DNA of 60,000 bases from Symbiodinium natans. Its lineage: Eukaryota > Sar > Dinophyceae > Suessiales > Symbiodiniaceae. Position numbers and translations under genes: made by a program. Shown here one piece after another: positions 8,578 through 18,572 of this stretch (positions within the stretch are counted from its first letter, which is position 1; each line of letters opens with the position of its first letter). The notes below the pieces were generated by a model. It saw only the letters and a list, made by a program, of their open reading frames with translations, was not told the origin of the DNA and made no database searches. Where the stretch lies: contig CAJNDS010002068.1 in the NCBI GenBank assembly GCA_905221605.1, positions 523,001 through 583,000 of the forward strand, read 5' to 3'.

Positions 8578-11500
8578 GCAAAGCCGTGACGTTTCGAATG
8601 GATCAAGAAGGATCTATTATTGCTTTGGCAGAAAGACTGAGTAGGTCCCGAAACTGCCCCCACAGCGCAACAATTGTTGATGTGGTTCCAGGATATAGGC
8701 CACAAGCCAAAGGGTCAATAGAACGACAAGTTGAATCGGTACGCCAAGGCTTCTGGGCTGTGTGGTTGGACTTGGAGCGCCAAATTGCTCTAAAGAAGTT
8801 CCCTGGTCAAGATGCAGAGCTGGGAAAGTACCAGCTTCCCTTAGGGGGTCTCTTGTGGCAAGCCTGTGTGTTCTATGTTTCGAGGTGTTACAATCTGTGG
8901 TCCTCGAGCCACGGTGACTCCACCACCAGCATTGATTTGCTGCACGAGGAAATAGTTCACCGAACTAGAACGCTTCCCTTTGGTTGTGTGGTTCAGGCAA
9001 AAGTTAGCAAGTCGAAGGCGCATCTTGCTAAATACCGGGGAGCGAAAACCGTCAAGGCTGTTTACTTAGGACCCGTGAACGCACGAGGTGGAGGGATCTT
9101 CGCGGCCCCTTTTGGTAGTACGGAGATTGACGTATTTCCGACCGGAAGAATCGTTGATGGAGCGTGCGAGGTGGCAACTGTCGAAGGCCTCGCTGTTGCG
9201 CAGTCTTTGGTTCTTGATGGTAAGGACCCAGAACGGCCTGTCTTGTATGAACCCGAAGGTGTTGATGATGGAAATGGTCCTGAAGATGAAGTCATGGAAG
9301 GTGGTGTTGGTCCTTTAGATGAAGAAGACGAAGAGATGATTGCTGACGATACCTATGTTCCCGTAGGTGCCCCGGCGGAAGAAGGTGAGGCAGGGATTCT
9401 GCCTGATGAAGGGGAAAACATGGAGGACATGGAGATTGATTGGCTTACGAATCACCTCTTGGAGTCTTTGTACCGAGGACCTGACGTTCGAGCTACCTCA
9501 CAGGAGGTGGCTGATTCGTTTACCTTGAAATTCGGAGGAAGTAGGGTCAAGTGCCAGGTACCACGAAATGCGGTCTCTGAAACATCCGGAGAACAGTTGG
9601 ATCCGAACCTTTTGTATGCCTCTATGAAGTTGGAACTAGAGGAACTCGAGTCGTTCGGAGTAGGAAAGGTGATCTCTGAAGATGAGGCCCGGAAGTCCGC
9701 ACGTGAGAGCGGCAGGCGGGTACTTACCAGTCGGTGGGTCAACACGGTCAAGCGTAAAGGGCTGTACCGGTCACGTCTGGTAGTAAGAGATTATGCTTCG
9801 ATGGGAGGTACGACCTTGTCTGAAGGGATCTACAGCCCGACTACGAGTTTAGAGGGATTGCGGCTTCTGTTGGCACTGCTTTGTCGAAGAGGTTCAGTGT
9901 TGAGCTGTGACGTGAGCGTTGCTTTTATGCATGCAGCAGTGTCAAGGCCTGAGTACGTAGAGCTTCCGAGTAACGTGAGTATTGCGGACTCTAAAATCCC
10001 TCAAAAGGCCGGAAACAAGAAGGTGTATCTTCGATTACACAAAGCCATGAACGGACTGAGATCAGCACCGCTTTCTTGGTATAAGGAGCTGAGTTCGCAC
10101 TTGGAGCAGAGCGGATTCAGTCCAAGCTTGGACCCGACGATATACCGCAGGAAGACCTCCAAGGGTCTGACGCTGGTCCTCTTTTATGTTGACGATTTGT
10201 TAATCTACTCTGAGGACCCCTCCGAAGGGAAGAAGGTTTTCGAAGACCTACAGAAACGCTACAAGCTGAAACTGACGGGTGAGCTTCATGAGAATTGTGC
10301 GGGAGAAGTATCCTTTCTAGGACGGAGAATCTTCAGGAACAAGGGAGAGAAGCGAGTCTATTTTGGACTGGACGCTAAGTATTTGGATTCCTGCTGTGAA
10401 GAGTATGGGATAACCAAACCGAACCCCAAGCTTCCGTCATTGGAGAAGCGCTACTCTGACCTCATTAAGAAAGGGCAAACCGAAAAGATCAGTCCAGCTG
10501 CTCACGAGAAGTACCGTAGGACCTTAGGGCGTCTAGCATGGGCTGCCCTCTCCAGACCGGATTTGCAGTTCTGCTGCGGATTTTTGGGGCGTCATCAGTC
10601 GGCCCCTGACGAGGCAGCTGAAACATGCATGAGGGATGTCCTCAAATGGGTCAAAGGTCTTCCGCATAAGGTTCAGGTGTTTCCGTCGACTCGGGAGATC
10701 CTGGAAGACGATGCGGATCCCCAAGCGGTATCGTGCTTTACGGACGCAAGCTGGAGCCTGAATTCTGTTAGTGGTGGTGTGATTACTTGGGAAAACTGCT
10801 GTCTAAAGACGTTCAGCAGGAAGCAGTCCACCACAGCCCTTTCGAGCGCCGAGAGTGAGCTTGCGGCGCTTACTGAAATAGCCAGGGAAGGTTTGTACAT
10901 TGCTCTCTTGACGGAGACCATCTTGGAGGGCATCCCGAAGGACCGGGAAACGGGGTACTACCTTCTTAAGGGGTATTCGGACTCTGAAAGCGCCGTGTCC
11001 ATTTCCAAAATGGGGACATTGTTGAGGAAAGTCCGCCATATTGAGTTAAGAGCCGCTTTTCTCCAAGAACTTGTCCAGCTTGGAAGATTCACGATTGAGC
11101 ACATACCAGGTGCTATCAACCCGGCAGATGCTCTAACAAAAAGCCCCACTAACGACAGTTTGGTCAGCTTGTGCGAGGCTTGTGGCCTCATTCCGGAACC
11201 AGTCCCCTGGAAAGAGAGAAGTTCTGGAACCAGCGTTTCTGTCACGTTTCAAGAGCCCAATAAACCAGCAGATGAGGTCTGCGAACTGAACGTCCCTGTT
11301 TCTTGGCGAGCCGCAGCAGAGAAGGTAGCAAGGAACCAGGCTTCTTATGTTGTGGTTGAGCTCTGCTGTGAAGAAGGAAGCTCTTTGTCAAAAGCTTGCT
11401 CGAAGAATCCTCGTATCGCGTATTTTGGAGTGACGAAGCAAGTGGATCTGTTAAGTGAAAACGGATACCAGCTTCTCAAAGAAGTCTTTAGCGTGTTACT

Positions 11501-11651
11501 TCATGAGGGGGTGAAGGTGTATGCGCACTTGTCTACGCCGTGTTCGGCTGGGTGCGGACTTCGTCATTTGAGATTCCGAAAAGGTGGACAGGCCTACGCC
11601 AGATGGCGGGAGTCTCTTCTGGTCCACAAGAGGTCTTGGCGAAGGATTTGA
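8565..11651 (+). CDS. Integrase C-term, reverse transcriptase, RNase H, methyltransferase-like module
   Basis: This 1028-aa ORF opens inside the integrase core: FRMDQEG gives D13 and GSIERQVE gives E53 as the second and third acidic residues. A copia-type C-terminal integrase part follows (LAKYRGAKTVKAVYLG), then an acidic linker (about 215-290). Reverse transcriptase spans about 360-620, with D449 in CDVSVAFMHA and the catalytic YVDD at 541-544. RNase H follows with D727 (FTDASW), E763 (SSAESELAAL), D806 (YSDSES) and the copia-typical RHIELR ending at about 829. Beyond RNase H there is an unusual extension: VVVELCCEEGS (about 929-939) resembles the SAM-binding motif I of Rossmann methyltransferases, and HLSTPCSAGCGLR (988-1000) resembles a catalytic-loop motif. 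A TGA at 11649-11651 stops the frame, but homologous-looking sequence continues in the same frame. Confidence 0.92.
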   Translation: MGLVGKAVTFRMDQEGSIIALAERLSRSRNCPHSATIVDVVPGYRPQAKGSIERQVESVRQGFWAVWLDLERQIALKKFPGQDAELGKYQLPLGGLLWQACVFYVSRCYNLWSSSHGDSTTSIDLLHEEIVHRTRTLPFGCVVQAKVSKSKAHLAKYRGAKTVKAVYLGPVNARGGGIFAAPFGSTEIDVFPTGRIVDGACEVATVEGLAVAQSLVLDGKDPERPVLYEPEGVDDGNGPEDEVMEGGVGPLDEEDEEMIADDTYVPVGAPAEEGEAGILPDEGENMEDMEIDWLTNHLLESLYRGPDVRATSQEVADSFTLKFGGSRVKCQVPRNAVSETSGEQLDPNLLYASMKLELEELESFGVGKVISEDEARKSARESGRRVLTSRWVNTVKRKGLYRSRLVVRDYASMGGTTLSEGIYSPTTSLEGLRLLLALLCRRGSVLSCDVSVAFMHAAVSRPEYVELPSNVSIADSKIPQKAGNKKVYLRLHKAMNGLRSAPLSWYKELSSHLEQSGFSPSLDPTIYRRKTSKGLTLVLFYVDDLLIYSEDPSEGKKVFEDLQKRYKLKLTGELHENCAGEVSFLGRRIFRNKGEKRVYFGLDAKYLDSCCEEYGITKPNPKLPSLEKRYSDLIKKGQTEKISPAAHEKYRRTLGRLAWAALSRPDLQFCCGFLGRHQSAPDEAAETCMRDVLKWVKGLPHKVQVFPSTREILEDDADPQAVSCFTDASWSLNSVSGGVITWENCCLKTFSRKQSTTALSSAESELAALTEIAREGLYIALLTETILEGIPKDRETGYYLLKGYSDSESAVSISKMGTLLRKVRHIELRAAFLQELVQLGRFTIEHIPGAINPADALTKSPTNDSLVSLCEACGLIPEPVPWKERSSGTSVSVTFQEPNKPADEVCELNVPVSWRAAAEKVARNQASYVVVELCCEEGSSLSKACSKNPRIAYFGVTKQVDLLSENGYQLLKEVFSVLLHEGVKVYAHLSTPCSAGCGLRHLRFRKGGQAYARWRESLLVHKRSWRRI

Positions 11652-12005
11652 AACCTTCTCCGTCCGTACGCGAACTGTCCGCGTCTTCTTCTTTCTCACG
11701 AGTGGCCAGCTAGGTCTGACTTGTGGAATGAAACGGTCTTTAGATCTGTAAGTCAACGTCTTGGTCTTGCGAAGGGATGTGTCGTCGATCGCTGTTGCTT
11801 CGAGAAGGGTTCTGAAAGAGCCTGGAAGAGATGGTGGTTTTGTAGTAACTCTTCGAATTTCATCAACATTATGGCTAGGAACCGGTGTGATGAGAGCCAC
11901 CAACACATCCATCTTCAGCTCCCGGCGTCAGGTGTGTACCCTGAGCTGTTAGGAGAAGAAATGCTGAAGGGTGCGAGACGAGCTATGGAAGAAGACAGGA
12001 CTTGA
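11652..12005 (+). pseudogene. Continuation of pol methyltransferase-like module after TGA
   Basis: The pol frame reopens after the TGA and runs to a TGA at 12003-12005, 28 bp before the 3' LTR. It reads as the second half of the same module: LLLSHEWPARSDLW, a CVVDRCCFEKGSE stretch, KRWWFCSN, RCDESHQH, and a YPELLGEEMLKGARR helix at the end. The spacing of an EWP..W motif, a Gly/Cys turn, a Trp-rich strand and a C.xSHxH motif follows a tail I recall from other dinoflagellate copia-like proteins. That is memory, not a search. As read, it would need TGA readthrough or correction of one codon. Confidence 0.6.
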
Positions 12006-12021
12006 GGACGCAACTGTTGCA

Positions 12022-12033
12022 GGCATGAGGGGG
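12022..12033 (+). promoter_or_regulatory. Polypurine tract
   Basis: GGCATGAGGGGG directly abuts the 3' LTR. The GAGGGGG end is the expected primer for plus-strand synthesis. It is short and has two pyrimidines upstream. Confidence 0.75.
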
Positions 12034-12585
12034 TGTGAAAGTTTTTGACTTCCTTGTGAGTGCCTTTACAGTTGACAGGATGTCTTGCACGTGTGACATG
12101 AACCACGAGTTTGCATTGCATGAGTTGAGAGCTGTGCTTGAACCGTTTGTTTGGTGTTAGCAGAAGCAGGCATGGACATAGCATGTTTGGAGCTTGGCTT
12201 GAAAGTGTTTCTTGCTTTGAGCTTGACGTAAGATGCTTGGAGTGTGCATGATGAGCAGAGAAGCACTCGAGATGCTTTAGGAGCATCCTTGAAGAAGTGC
12301 GTGTTGCTCTGAGTTTGCTCTTCAAACTTTGGCCGCCGACCCTCGCTTCGCTCGTGTCGTCGTCCTGAGGTTCGAGCAGAGTGGCTGTGCACTTGTATGC
12401 TTGTTTTGCTAAAGCACTGAAGTCCTGAGAAGCATTAGGACGTTTGCATGTGTTCCTCCTTTGTTTAACAAAGTTGAGATGGAATTCACGAAAGTGAAGC
12501 TGCGCTGACTCTGCGAGAGACTTGCCGAACACCTCTGGTGTTTTGGCTCAAGCGTGGAGTGAAAAAGTGCTCTGCGTTTTTCACA
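12034..12585 (+). repeat. 3' LTR
   Basis: 552 bp, identical to the 5' LTR except G at 12196 and C at 12364. It has the same TGTGAAA...TTTCACA ends and holds the second copy of the spliced-leader-like TTTTGGCTCAAG at 12541-12552. Confidence 0.97.
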
Positions 12586-12590
12586 CGTGA
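12586..12590 (+). repeat. 3' target-site duplication CGTGA
   Basis: Exact partner of 2392-2396. Confidence 0.95.
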
Positions 12591-12650
12591 AGGCTGTAGG
12601 CAAAGAGTTGATGCAGGTACGATGTGTCCATTGTGCCAGTTGAGATTAGA
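12591..12650 (+). repeat. Local direct repeat, copy B, right part
   Basis: aaggctgtaggcaaagagttgatgcag resumes the alignment with copy A (about 1436-1475) and then similarity fades. It shows the retrotransposon interrupted copy B. Confidence 0.7.
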
Positions 12651-15600
12651 TTCCTTGGGAGCACGAATTCAAGTCCTGAGCTGATGCCGTGGCCTCTTTT
12701 AACGAGCTTCTCATAAGTGCCCGCACTGTTTCAGCTGTTTTAACCGATGGACAGCCGCAGTCAGCCGAGCCAGCACAAGACTTCTCCGTCTTGACACAAA
12801 TGTGGGTGCAGTCAGAGAAGGGCTGATGGATGCAGAAGCCCTGGTGCCCATTCAGCAATATTCAACACACAGCCGTGCTTCGGTGGCTTGAACCGGCCAA
12901 TTGGTTCTCTGCACGCATTCCTTCGGTTCGGCTTGTCGAGGTTTCCGGGCTTCCAGGACGTCCTGAGCAGCAATTCAGGGTGCCGCTCAATGTCAGGTAG
13001 GGTGCTGAACATGAGTGCTTTGCTGAACATGAGTGCTTTGCTCGTCCTTTGACCTGCAAGCATCAGTTCTGCCAGGGGCCAAGGCCAATGCGAAAAGAAA
13101 AAATTGATGTGAGAGTGGGGCCTGGATCTGTCAATGCAGATCTGATTGGCTCAGACGTTGGCCTAACCTCCACAGCGCTTCCATCAGAATAGGCAGCATG
13201 GCATGCAGGCCCTCACATTACCTCACTGCGAGCTCTGTGTCTTCGAAGTACAGCCACAGTACGCCGAGCCGTCGCTGACCCCGCCTTCCTTCGCGAACAC
13301 GGAGTCTTTCTCCCTGGTGCTTTCTTGAGGCCTCTCTGTGCCAAGCTCGTCTTGAGGCACATGGCGGCCTGATCGAGCCAACATGTGGCCATCCTGAAGC
13401 ACCCTGCAGCTGACAGCTGAGAAGCAGATGTCCGCCAGATTTGTGAGGCAGGCCAAGTGCACCAGGCACGCCAAAGCCACTCTTGGGTCTTCTTGCGGGT
13501 TTTGTCTGCATCTCATGTCACGCTCGCCTGTGGCCTGTTGCCTTCCTGGCGTCTGCCTGGCTGAACCGCTTGGGGGCTGCACAGCAGGTTCAGGGTTTCG
13601 GCAATCCACAGTCGGCCCAGCTTGGCCTTGTGTAGCGAACGCTGGGCTCCTTCGAGCCCTTCGATCCCTCCGGGAGCCCCCTGCATGGCGCTGCTGTGGG
13701 CTTGTGGGCTTCGAGCAACCGGCCAGTCGCAGCCACCCAAGCACGAGCTCCCTTGTTCTTTGTTTACACACGGAAGTGCAAGGCCAGGAGCAAGCTCTGT
13801 TGGGCTCCAGCCGAGAGGCGCGCATTGGGTTCAGAGGCAAGACGAGAGCTTGGAAGCGCCCGACAGATGTGGGCAGAAGGCTTTGCCTTTGCTGTAGCCG
13901 CGTCCAGGACGTCTCTCCTCCATAACTTGAGATTTGAGAGATTTTGCGAGTGTCGGCTCGGCATTGTCGGCCCGACATTGTCACCTCGACGTTGTCGGCT
14001 CGACATCTCCAGTGACACAAGGTGCCCACCAGCAGCACATCAAGGATTAGGGCGATTAGGGAAGACCGTCTGGGGTGATTGGCTGACCACGGCAGATGAG
14101 ACCGAACTCTGAAGGTCACAAGGGACTGATGGGGTGACGAGGGACGTCAGCGGCACGTATCGTTCTTTCAGCAGCCACCATGTGCCGATTGTGTGCCAAG
14201 GGTATAGCATGCTGCGCTTGCAGTGTCCAGCCAGCTTCCAAAAATGTGAATTAAAGTTGCATGAAAGTCCTGTGTCGACGAACCTGATGCGGCCACACTT
14301 CTGGGTTCAAGGGTTGGAGAGGGTCCTCCCGACGGGCGCCTTTGCAGAATACGGGGCGCCTTGACTTGCACAGCATTCCGCTCGAGGCCTTTGCGTTAAG
14401 ACCCGTTCACAGACGCCCTGGGCTCCATTCAAGGCCTTCAGCGCCTGCCGCTGGGCCATGCCCTAAGCCTCTAAGCTGTTCGGGGCATTTGCTTGGACAG
14501 TTTCCCGATGCTGGCGTTGCGCTCTTGTGGAATGGGTGGGGTGCGTGGTGCCTTAGCAGCTTTCAGCTGGAGCCTGGTGGTGACAGTGACTCGGAGATAC
14601 TCTTTGCTCCAAGTTGGAGCTCAGAAGGGTTCTGTTCGAGTTGTTAGGTTAGAGTCATTCTCGGCCAGGCAAGCCAGAAGGGATGCCAACGGTGATCCGG
14701 AAAGCATGGAGACCTCTTTGCTGCCGGCCTTGGCTTCCATCTGGCTACAACCCGTTGCTACCCTGACCTGACTTTTAGTCAGCCGCGGGCTCCGGCCATT
14801 GGACGTTTTGCAAGCTTCCAAAAATGCTCTGAATTCGGCTTCGCGAAGCCAAAGCACGACCTGTACGTCGGCCCACAGGTGACCTGACGGTAGACTCGTG
14901 CCATCTCCTGCCGGTGTGTCGGTGACTGTCGGTGTGTCTGTAAGCGACGCAGCGTGCCGTAGCGTACCCACCCTCGTGAGCTGCATGCGGCCAGGCGAAC
15001 CCTGGCTCCTGCCTCGGCCAGTTCTTCGGCTCTGTCTTCGCCTTCGGCACAACCTTCGGCACAATCCGTACTCTGCCTCCGCCACCTGTGCACTACGCTC
15101 TGCGCAGGACAAAAGCTGCAGGGCACAGGAGGCTGGTAGTGCTACTGAAGGCTGGCATCTGCGAGAAGCCTAGGTCTAGGTTGTGATGCGGATCTCGTGC
15201 CTTTGCCGCAGTTTCTCAGGCCATGGCCTTTGGTAGCTCTCGCATGTCCTTGTGTTGAGTAGCACGAAGCAAGACTGAGACTGGAGCTTGCTGGAGGGTG
15301 CAAATTCGGTGAGGCCTCCGGCTCCTCCGGCTCCTCAGGCTCTTCAGGCTCTTCAGGCTGTGTCTCTTCATTCCCAACCCTTCGGAATGCTCGGTCCAAG
15401 GTCGCAGCTGATGCCGACCCCTTTGCAAATAAGCGCCATGGCTACAATGATTCTTGTAATCCTGGAGCTTCGCCTGGCGAAGGCCAACCAGCTTCCAAGT
15501 CCGTGACACCGTGATGCAGGTGCAGGGGACGTAAGTGTTAGCAGGACAAGGCAGTGCGCCTTCCAGGCCATGGCCGAACGACGCTGCTAATCGCCTCGAT

Positions 15601-18055
15601 CCCCGGAAAGCCTGGAAAGCCACCCTCTGTTCCTTCTCTGCCCTCTCCGCCCTCTCGGCCCTGTGTGGCTTCCGTGCCTTCTGCTTGTGGGCGCCTGGCA
15701 AGTCTGGTACTTCTGGCCGTCTTGACTGAACCCGGCTCCCTTTTGATCGCCATGGCCACAGCATTGACTTCAGCACTCCACAAGCCTTGAGCCATAGGGG
15801 GAAGGGGCCAATGGCGGGTCACGCGAGAGCGCGAGAGCTTCCTTGTACCACGCTTCTGTAACTTCGTCTGTCCGAAGCTTTGCTGCCAACGTGCTACGCG
15901 GAAAGCGTGGGCAGCTGTAAGCAGCCATTTGAGCCCGGTCACACGTAATTAGTGACCTGTTGAAGGGGCCGAATCTGCGGGAATGTCCGGCGGCTGGTTT
16001 CCACTGAGACCCAAGCAGCTTCTTGCAGTCTTCCGGGAACATTCAGGGAATGCAAGAAAAGGAGTCCGACGAGTGCAGCCATGAAAAAGCCCGGAGAGGT
16101 CACCCTCACCCTTCTGCATGGCAGGCCTTGACAGGGTTGAGAGCATCGGCGCAAGGCAGGCCCCTGCTTTTCCCTGCTCCTGGCCCCTGGGACCCTGGGA
16201 TTTGTAATTGCACATGCGTGTCCATTCTCGGTTCGAGTCCCATTTTAGAGTTTTCAAAAGCCCAGGGCTGACGAGCGTGTCTCCATTCGGTGTGACACTC
16301 CCTGCACTTGCATGGTCGCTAATCTGCGATCGGCTCTGGAACGTTAGTTGCCCATGATCCCCGTGCCCTGTGCAAAGCAGGCCAAAGCTTTGGCTTTGCG
16401 CTTTACTGTCTCTAATTGGAGGTTCCATGGATTGTAAGAGGTCAAGTGTGCAGCAACTCACAGCCAGCCAGGCCCCTCAGGCCACCGCTGCCACTGCGGA
16501 CCGCCAGTCTCGCGCGCCAGAGCTCGGGGAATGTTTCGCCTTGGTCGGGGGCGAGCTGCTGGAGCTGCGTCAGGGGCAGCCGGGGAAGCCGCAGCAGCCG
16601 GAGCAGCCGCGGCAGCCGCGGCAGCCTCTACGTGCGTCTTCGCCTGTAGCCGAGCTCTCAGGCTCCCGTGATGGGTGTTGGCCTTGCCTTGCCTTTGTGC
16701 CTGCGCGACCTTGTCTTGCCAAGGTGCCTTGCTGTGCTGCTCTGGCAACCCTCCCATGACTGAAAGGCCCGCGACAAAAGGAAGGAGCTAAGAACCACCG
16801 CTTCCTTTAAGGTGCCATGAAAAACACTGTTCCACGCATTTGGCTGAGCAAGCTCAGACACGGCGTCCTCAGCTGTTGTTGGCCTTGTCGCCTCTTCTTC
16901 GGCTGGCACAGAGGACAATTTGTGGCGGCCTGTTGCCGTTGGCCTCCCGTTCGCTAGTTAAGGGTCTCCATCAATTTTCTCCTCACGTCAGCTCTCATCG
17001 TGGAGAAGAGCTCCCGAGAAGCCTTGTGCGGATTCACAAAATCACAAAATCACCTTGCCTTGCGTCCTAGAAAACGGCTGACAGGAGACGAACCCCTCTC
17101 GGGTCCACCGCTCAAGCACGCATGCGAAACTGCATTCCCCACGACAGGGCATGCATCGCAGCCTTGTAAAGTAGACTGTGTGTCACTGCGTCTGTTCAAG
17201 AATTGGAGGAGACATAGGGGACCTTTTAGGTTATCCAGAGCTGCTGAGAGAAGTTTGTGCCTGGAGTTTGCTAGGGCTTTCAAGTTTGTGACGTGGTGCG
17301 TGACATGTCGCGTTTGGTGGCTGCAGGGGCTGGGATGGTTCAGAAATGTTCAAAGGAAAGTCTCCGACCGCGGGACACGGCCCTTCTAAGCCTCTCAGGC
17401 GTCGCAGATGACATGTCGCCGTGCACGAGCTGTGGACAACACCGGACAGCACTGGAGACTGCTCGTATGTCTATTTGTTTCAAGGGCGTCCAAAAGGTCT
17501 GCAGCCAAGGCAACGACGTGAGCAAGGCTGCGAAGGTGGCGGCTCAGCTGAGGCTCAAGTGATCTGGAAAACCATCTCCACCTAAGCGCATTATGTGTCC
17601 ACCCAGCGCCAGTCAAAGCAACTGTGGCATTCATTGGGGGGCACAACTCTTGCAGCTCCTCCTCGTTCACACCGAGCCAGCCGGCTATGCCGGCTATGCC
17701 GGCTGCATCTGCAACACAGGCCTGGCTTCCCAATGCCTTCACAAAGCATACACAGCTTCAACCGCCTCATTCCAAAACACTTTGCAGTCAGGGTGCAGTG
17801 TCCAGCTGCTCCAACCGCGCTCCTGAGAACTTTTGTGCTTTGTGGGCTGCAATGTCCGCAAGTATGCGTCTCGTGCGACCTTGTGCAATTCGTTGCATTG
17901 AGCCTGCTGCAGCTGCAGTCGCCAGCAAACCGCAGCATGCGAGGGAGTTGCAGGGGTTGCAGAGGTCATTAAGCTTCAACCAACTTGCCACTGCTAAAGC
18001 ACGCGATTGCTGAATCCGTCTCCAACGCCTCGCTGCATGCCGGTTGGTGCATTAT
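12651..18055. other. No supported gene; several short tandem repeats
   Basis: Open frames occur on both strands (for example - strand 13223-14119 and + strand 13428-13925), but they overlap each other, are Cys/Arg/Ser-rich and show no motif, so I do not call genes. Short repeats include an 18-bp pair gctgaacatgagtgcttt (about 13003-13040), a four-unit 14-bp array (13952-14007), a 9-bp array ggctcctcc/ggctcttca (about 15317-15359) and a 9-bp triple ccggctatg (about 17682-17706). The + frame at about 16425-16660 gives a Gln/Pro/Arg-rich low-complexity stretch. Confidence 0.4.
13952..14007 (+). repeat. Four tandem 14-bp units
   Basis: Units at 13952, 13966, 13980 and 13994 follow the pattern gtcggctcgacatt with one to three changes each. 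The units contain gtcg/cgac arms, so each can pair with its neighbours. Confidence 0.8.
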
Positions 18056-18125
18056 GTTGACCTGTCGGCGTGAGAGCGTTGCTCTCACACGTTGACCTTG
18101 TCGGCGTGAGAGGCTTGCTCTTACA
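18056..18125 (+). repeat. Two tandem 35-bp hairpin units
   Basis: Units at 18056-18090 and 18091-18125 both start gttgacct and carry tcggcgtgagag. The first contains a perfect hairpin at 18070-18088, gtgagagc-gtt-gctctcac. The second has a weaker version of it. No known family is recognised. Confidence 0.75.
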
Positions 18126-18572
18126 GAGCACAGGCACAGATTGCATGATTCACGATGAGCGCTAGGTGCACGCTTGGATGTGTCCCTTTTGGCTGCCGAG
18201 TCGATATCACTTCCATGACATGGACAGGTGTGTGCTGAGTTTGCCTTGTCTCGGTGCTATCTCGGCGTCTGAGGGGCAAAGGTTTGCAGCATGTCTGCGG
18301 AAAAGCATGATGCCTGCCTGTCCTGGGGCCGGCGTTCGCCAGCGTTCAGTCTCTTTAGTGGATGACCAGGCTCTTCTACGCAGAGACGTGGAGGCCGTGG
18401 AGGCTTAAGGTCCATTGAGCGGGCGTCCTACTCACCTCCGCGCCATCCGAAACCCCAAATACCCTCGGTTCTAGAGCTGAAGGCAAGTCCACGTCCATCC
18501 CGTCGTAGACAAGCTTCCGCCATGTTAGCCTCCAACTTTGCCAGCTGAACCCATGAACATCGGTTGATGATT
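18126..18572. other. No supported gene
   Basis: A + frame at 18166-18408 is open but has no recognisable motif. Nothing else stands out. Confidence 0.4.

Larger units (their letters stand above)
2397..12585 (+). mobile_element. Complete Ty1/copia LTR retrotransposon
   Basis: The element is 10,189 bp long. In order it holds a 5' LTR, primer-binding site, gag with a CCHC knuckle, an aspartic protease, a 551-codon extra ORF, integrase, reverse transcriptase, RNase H, a methyltransferase-like C-terminal module, a purine tract and a 3' LTR. Integrase placed before reverse transcriptase marks it as copia rather than gypsy. The two LTRs differ at only 2 of 552 positions and the target duplication is perfect, which indicates a recent insertion. 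This copy is probably not autonomous as read: gag-protease changes frame near 5093, integrase changes frame near 8570, and pol has an in-frame TGA at 11649. These could be sequencing errors, real damage or recoding sites. The extra ORF and the tail make it longer than a typical copia element of about 5 kb. Confidence 0.95.

Noticed and set aside
13223-14119. 298-codon - strand ORF
   Set aside because: Arg/Ser/Cys-rich translation without a motif, overlapped by an equally open + frame. I see no evidence to prefer it.
16227-16242. GGTTCGAGTCC, an RNA polymerase III B-box-like word
   Set aside because: The flanking bases do not form a T-arm stem and no A box or cloverleaf can be drawn.
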